From: Asterias rubens
Taxonomy: Eukaryota; Echinodermata; Asteroidea; Forcipulatida; Asteriidae
NCBI RefSeq assembly: GCF_902459465.1
Contig: NC_047070.1
Location: forward strand, 3,286,001-3,350,000
Direction of reading: 5' to 3'
Length of the DNA: 64,000 nucleotides
Part shown: one piece after another, positions 32,470-64,000 of the stretch
Numbering within the stretch: the first letter of the stretch is position 1
Layout of the letters: each line of letters starts with the position of its first letter
Translations under genes and position numbers: made by a program
Notes under the pieces: generated by a model
The model's input: only the letters and a program-made list of their open reading frames with translations
Databases searched by the model: none
Told to the model about the DNA's origin: nothing

Positions 32470-32730
32470 CTATCGCAACTATAATTGATGAGGCATTGAT
32501 GGCGATTTGAGGAAAGTTGTTCCAGCTGTTTATGCTCCGCACTGAAAATGACATCTGCCTCGTCTTAGATTTGCAGTGGGGCTTCCTTATTTTGAGCCTG
32601 TGTCCCCTTGTTCTGGATTCTTCAATGATTTTAAACATGTCATTCTTCTCTATAGCCTCAAATCCATGCATAATTTTGTATATTTGAAGAAGATCAGCCC
32701 CCTGTTTGCCAATGCCTTACTGTAATTTAA
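32333..32730 (-). mobile_element. LINE reverse-transcriptase C-terminus (fragment)
   Basis: Minus-strand frame MHGFEAIEKNDMFKIIEESR, TRGHRLKIRKPHCKS and FSVRSINSWNNFPQIA. These are the 'yKi..G', 'TRGH..KL.K' and 'R....WN.LP' signatures at the end of CR1/Jockey-type LINE ORF2. It is truncated at its 5' end. Confidence 0.7.
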
Positions 32731-32763
32731 TTTAATATTTTAAAATCATTTTCTAGTTTCACA

Positions 32764-63980
<31,217 letters not shown>

Positions 63981-64000
63981 GTGAGAGAATCTAGTAATAA

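Overview
The window is eukaryotic genomic DNA: AT-rich, intron-rich with GT-AG introns, and packed with degenerate transposable elements. Two long multi-exon genes have clear animal orthologues. The repeat fauna is of the kind seen in marine deuterostomes: tRNA-derived SINEs, TTAA-flanked MITEs, Penelope-like elements and several LINE families. An echinoderm, perhaps a sea star, is my best guess; this rests on repeat style and remembered family distribution, not on a database match.

Layout. (1) 1-1328: the last coding exon of an unrecognised plus-strand gene with a lysine-rich C-terminus. (2) 1395-5440: repeats only, including a fold-back element, a MITE nested in it, and a 21-bp minisatellite that appears to have grown out of the fold-back element's end. 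(3) 5442-6885, minus strand: a two-exon gene for a 105-residue protein that reads as a single CARD (death-fold) domain. (4) 7110-10600: a Penelope-like fragment with a hammerhead-ribozyme-like motif, then AT-rich DNA with small hairpin elements, one holding four TTAGGG units. (5) 10693-26687, plus strand: an SH3PXD2 (TKS4/TKS5)-type adaptor with one PX and four SH3 domains in about 14 coding exons. (6) 26690-30700: intergenic MITEs. (7) 30740 to the window end, plus strand: PDCD11/RRP5, the ribosome-biogenesis factor, with 26 coding exons and about 14 S1 RNA-binding repeats. The window stops inside the gene, before the C-terminal HAT repeats.

The four genes are not evidently linked in function. 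One concerns cytoskeletal/NADPH-oxidase-type scaffolding, one rRNA processing, one probably death-fold signalling, and one is unknown. Most other sequence is repeat. Five or more LINE 3' ends, three Penelope-like remnants, at least twelve copies of one TTAA MITE (family A) and about ten tRNA-headed SINEs lie in introns and intergenic DNA. Several are nested, which gives relative ages.

Most interesting: the small CARD gene; hammerhead-like and histone-mRNA-stem-loop-like hairpins carried by the Penelope/fold-back repeats; a 1.4-kb palindrome made of two LINE 3' ends in the first intron of PDCD11; and two independent cases where the tail of a coding exon with its splice donor has been copied into the following intron. 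Family letters (A, B, C, D, E, F, J, K, L, M, N, S, T) are labels made up here.
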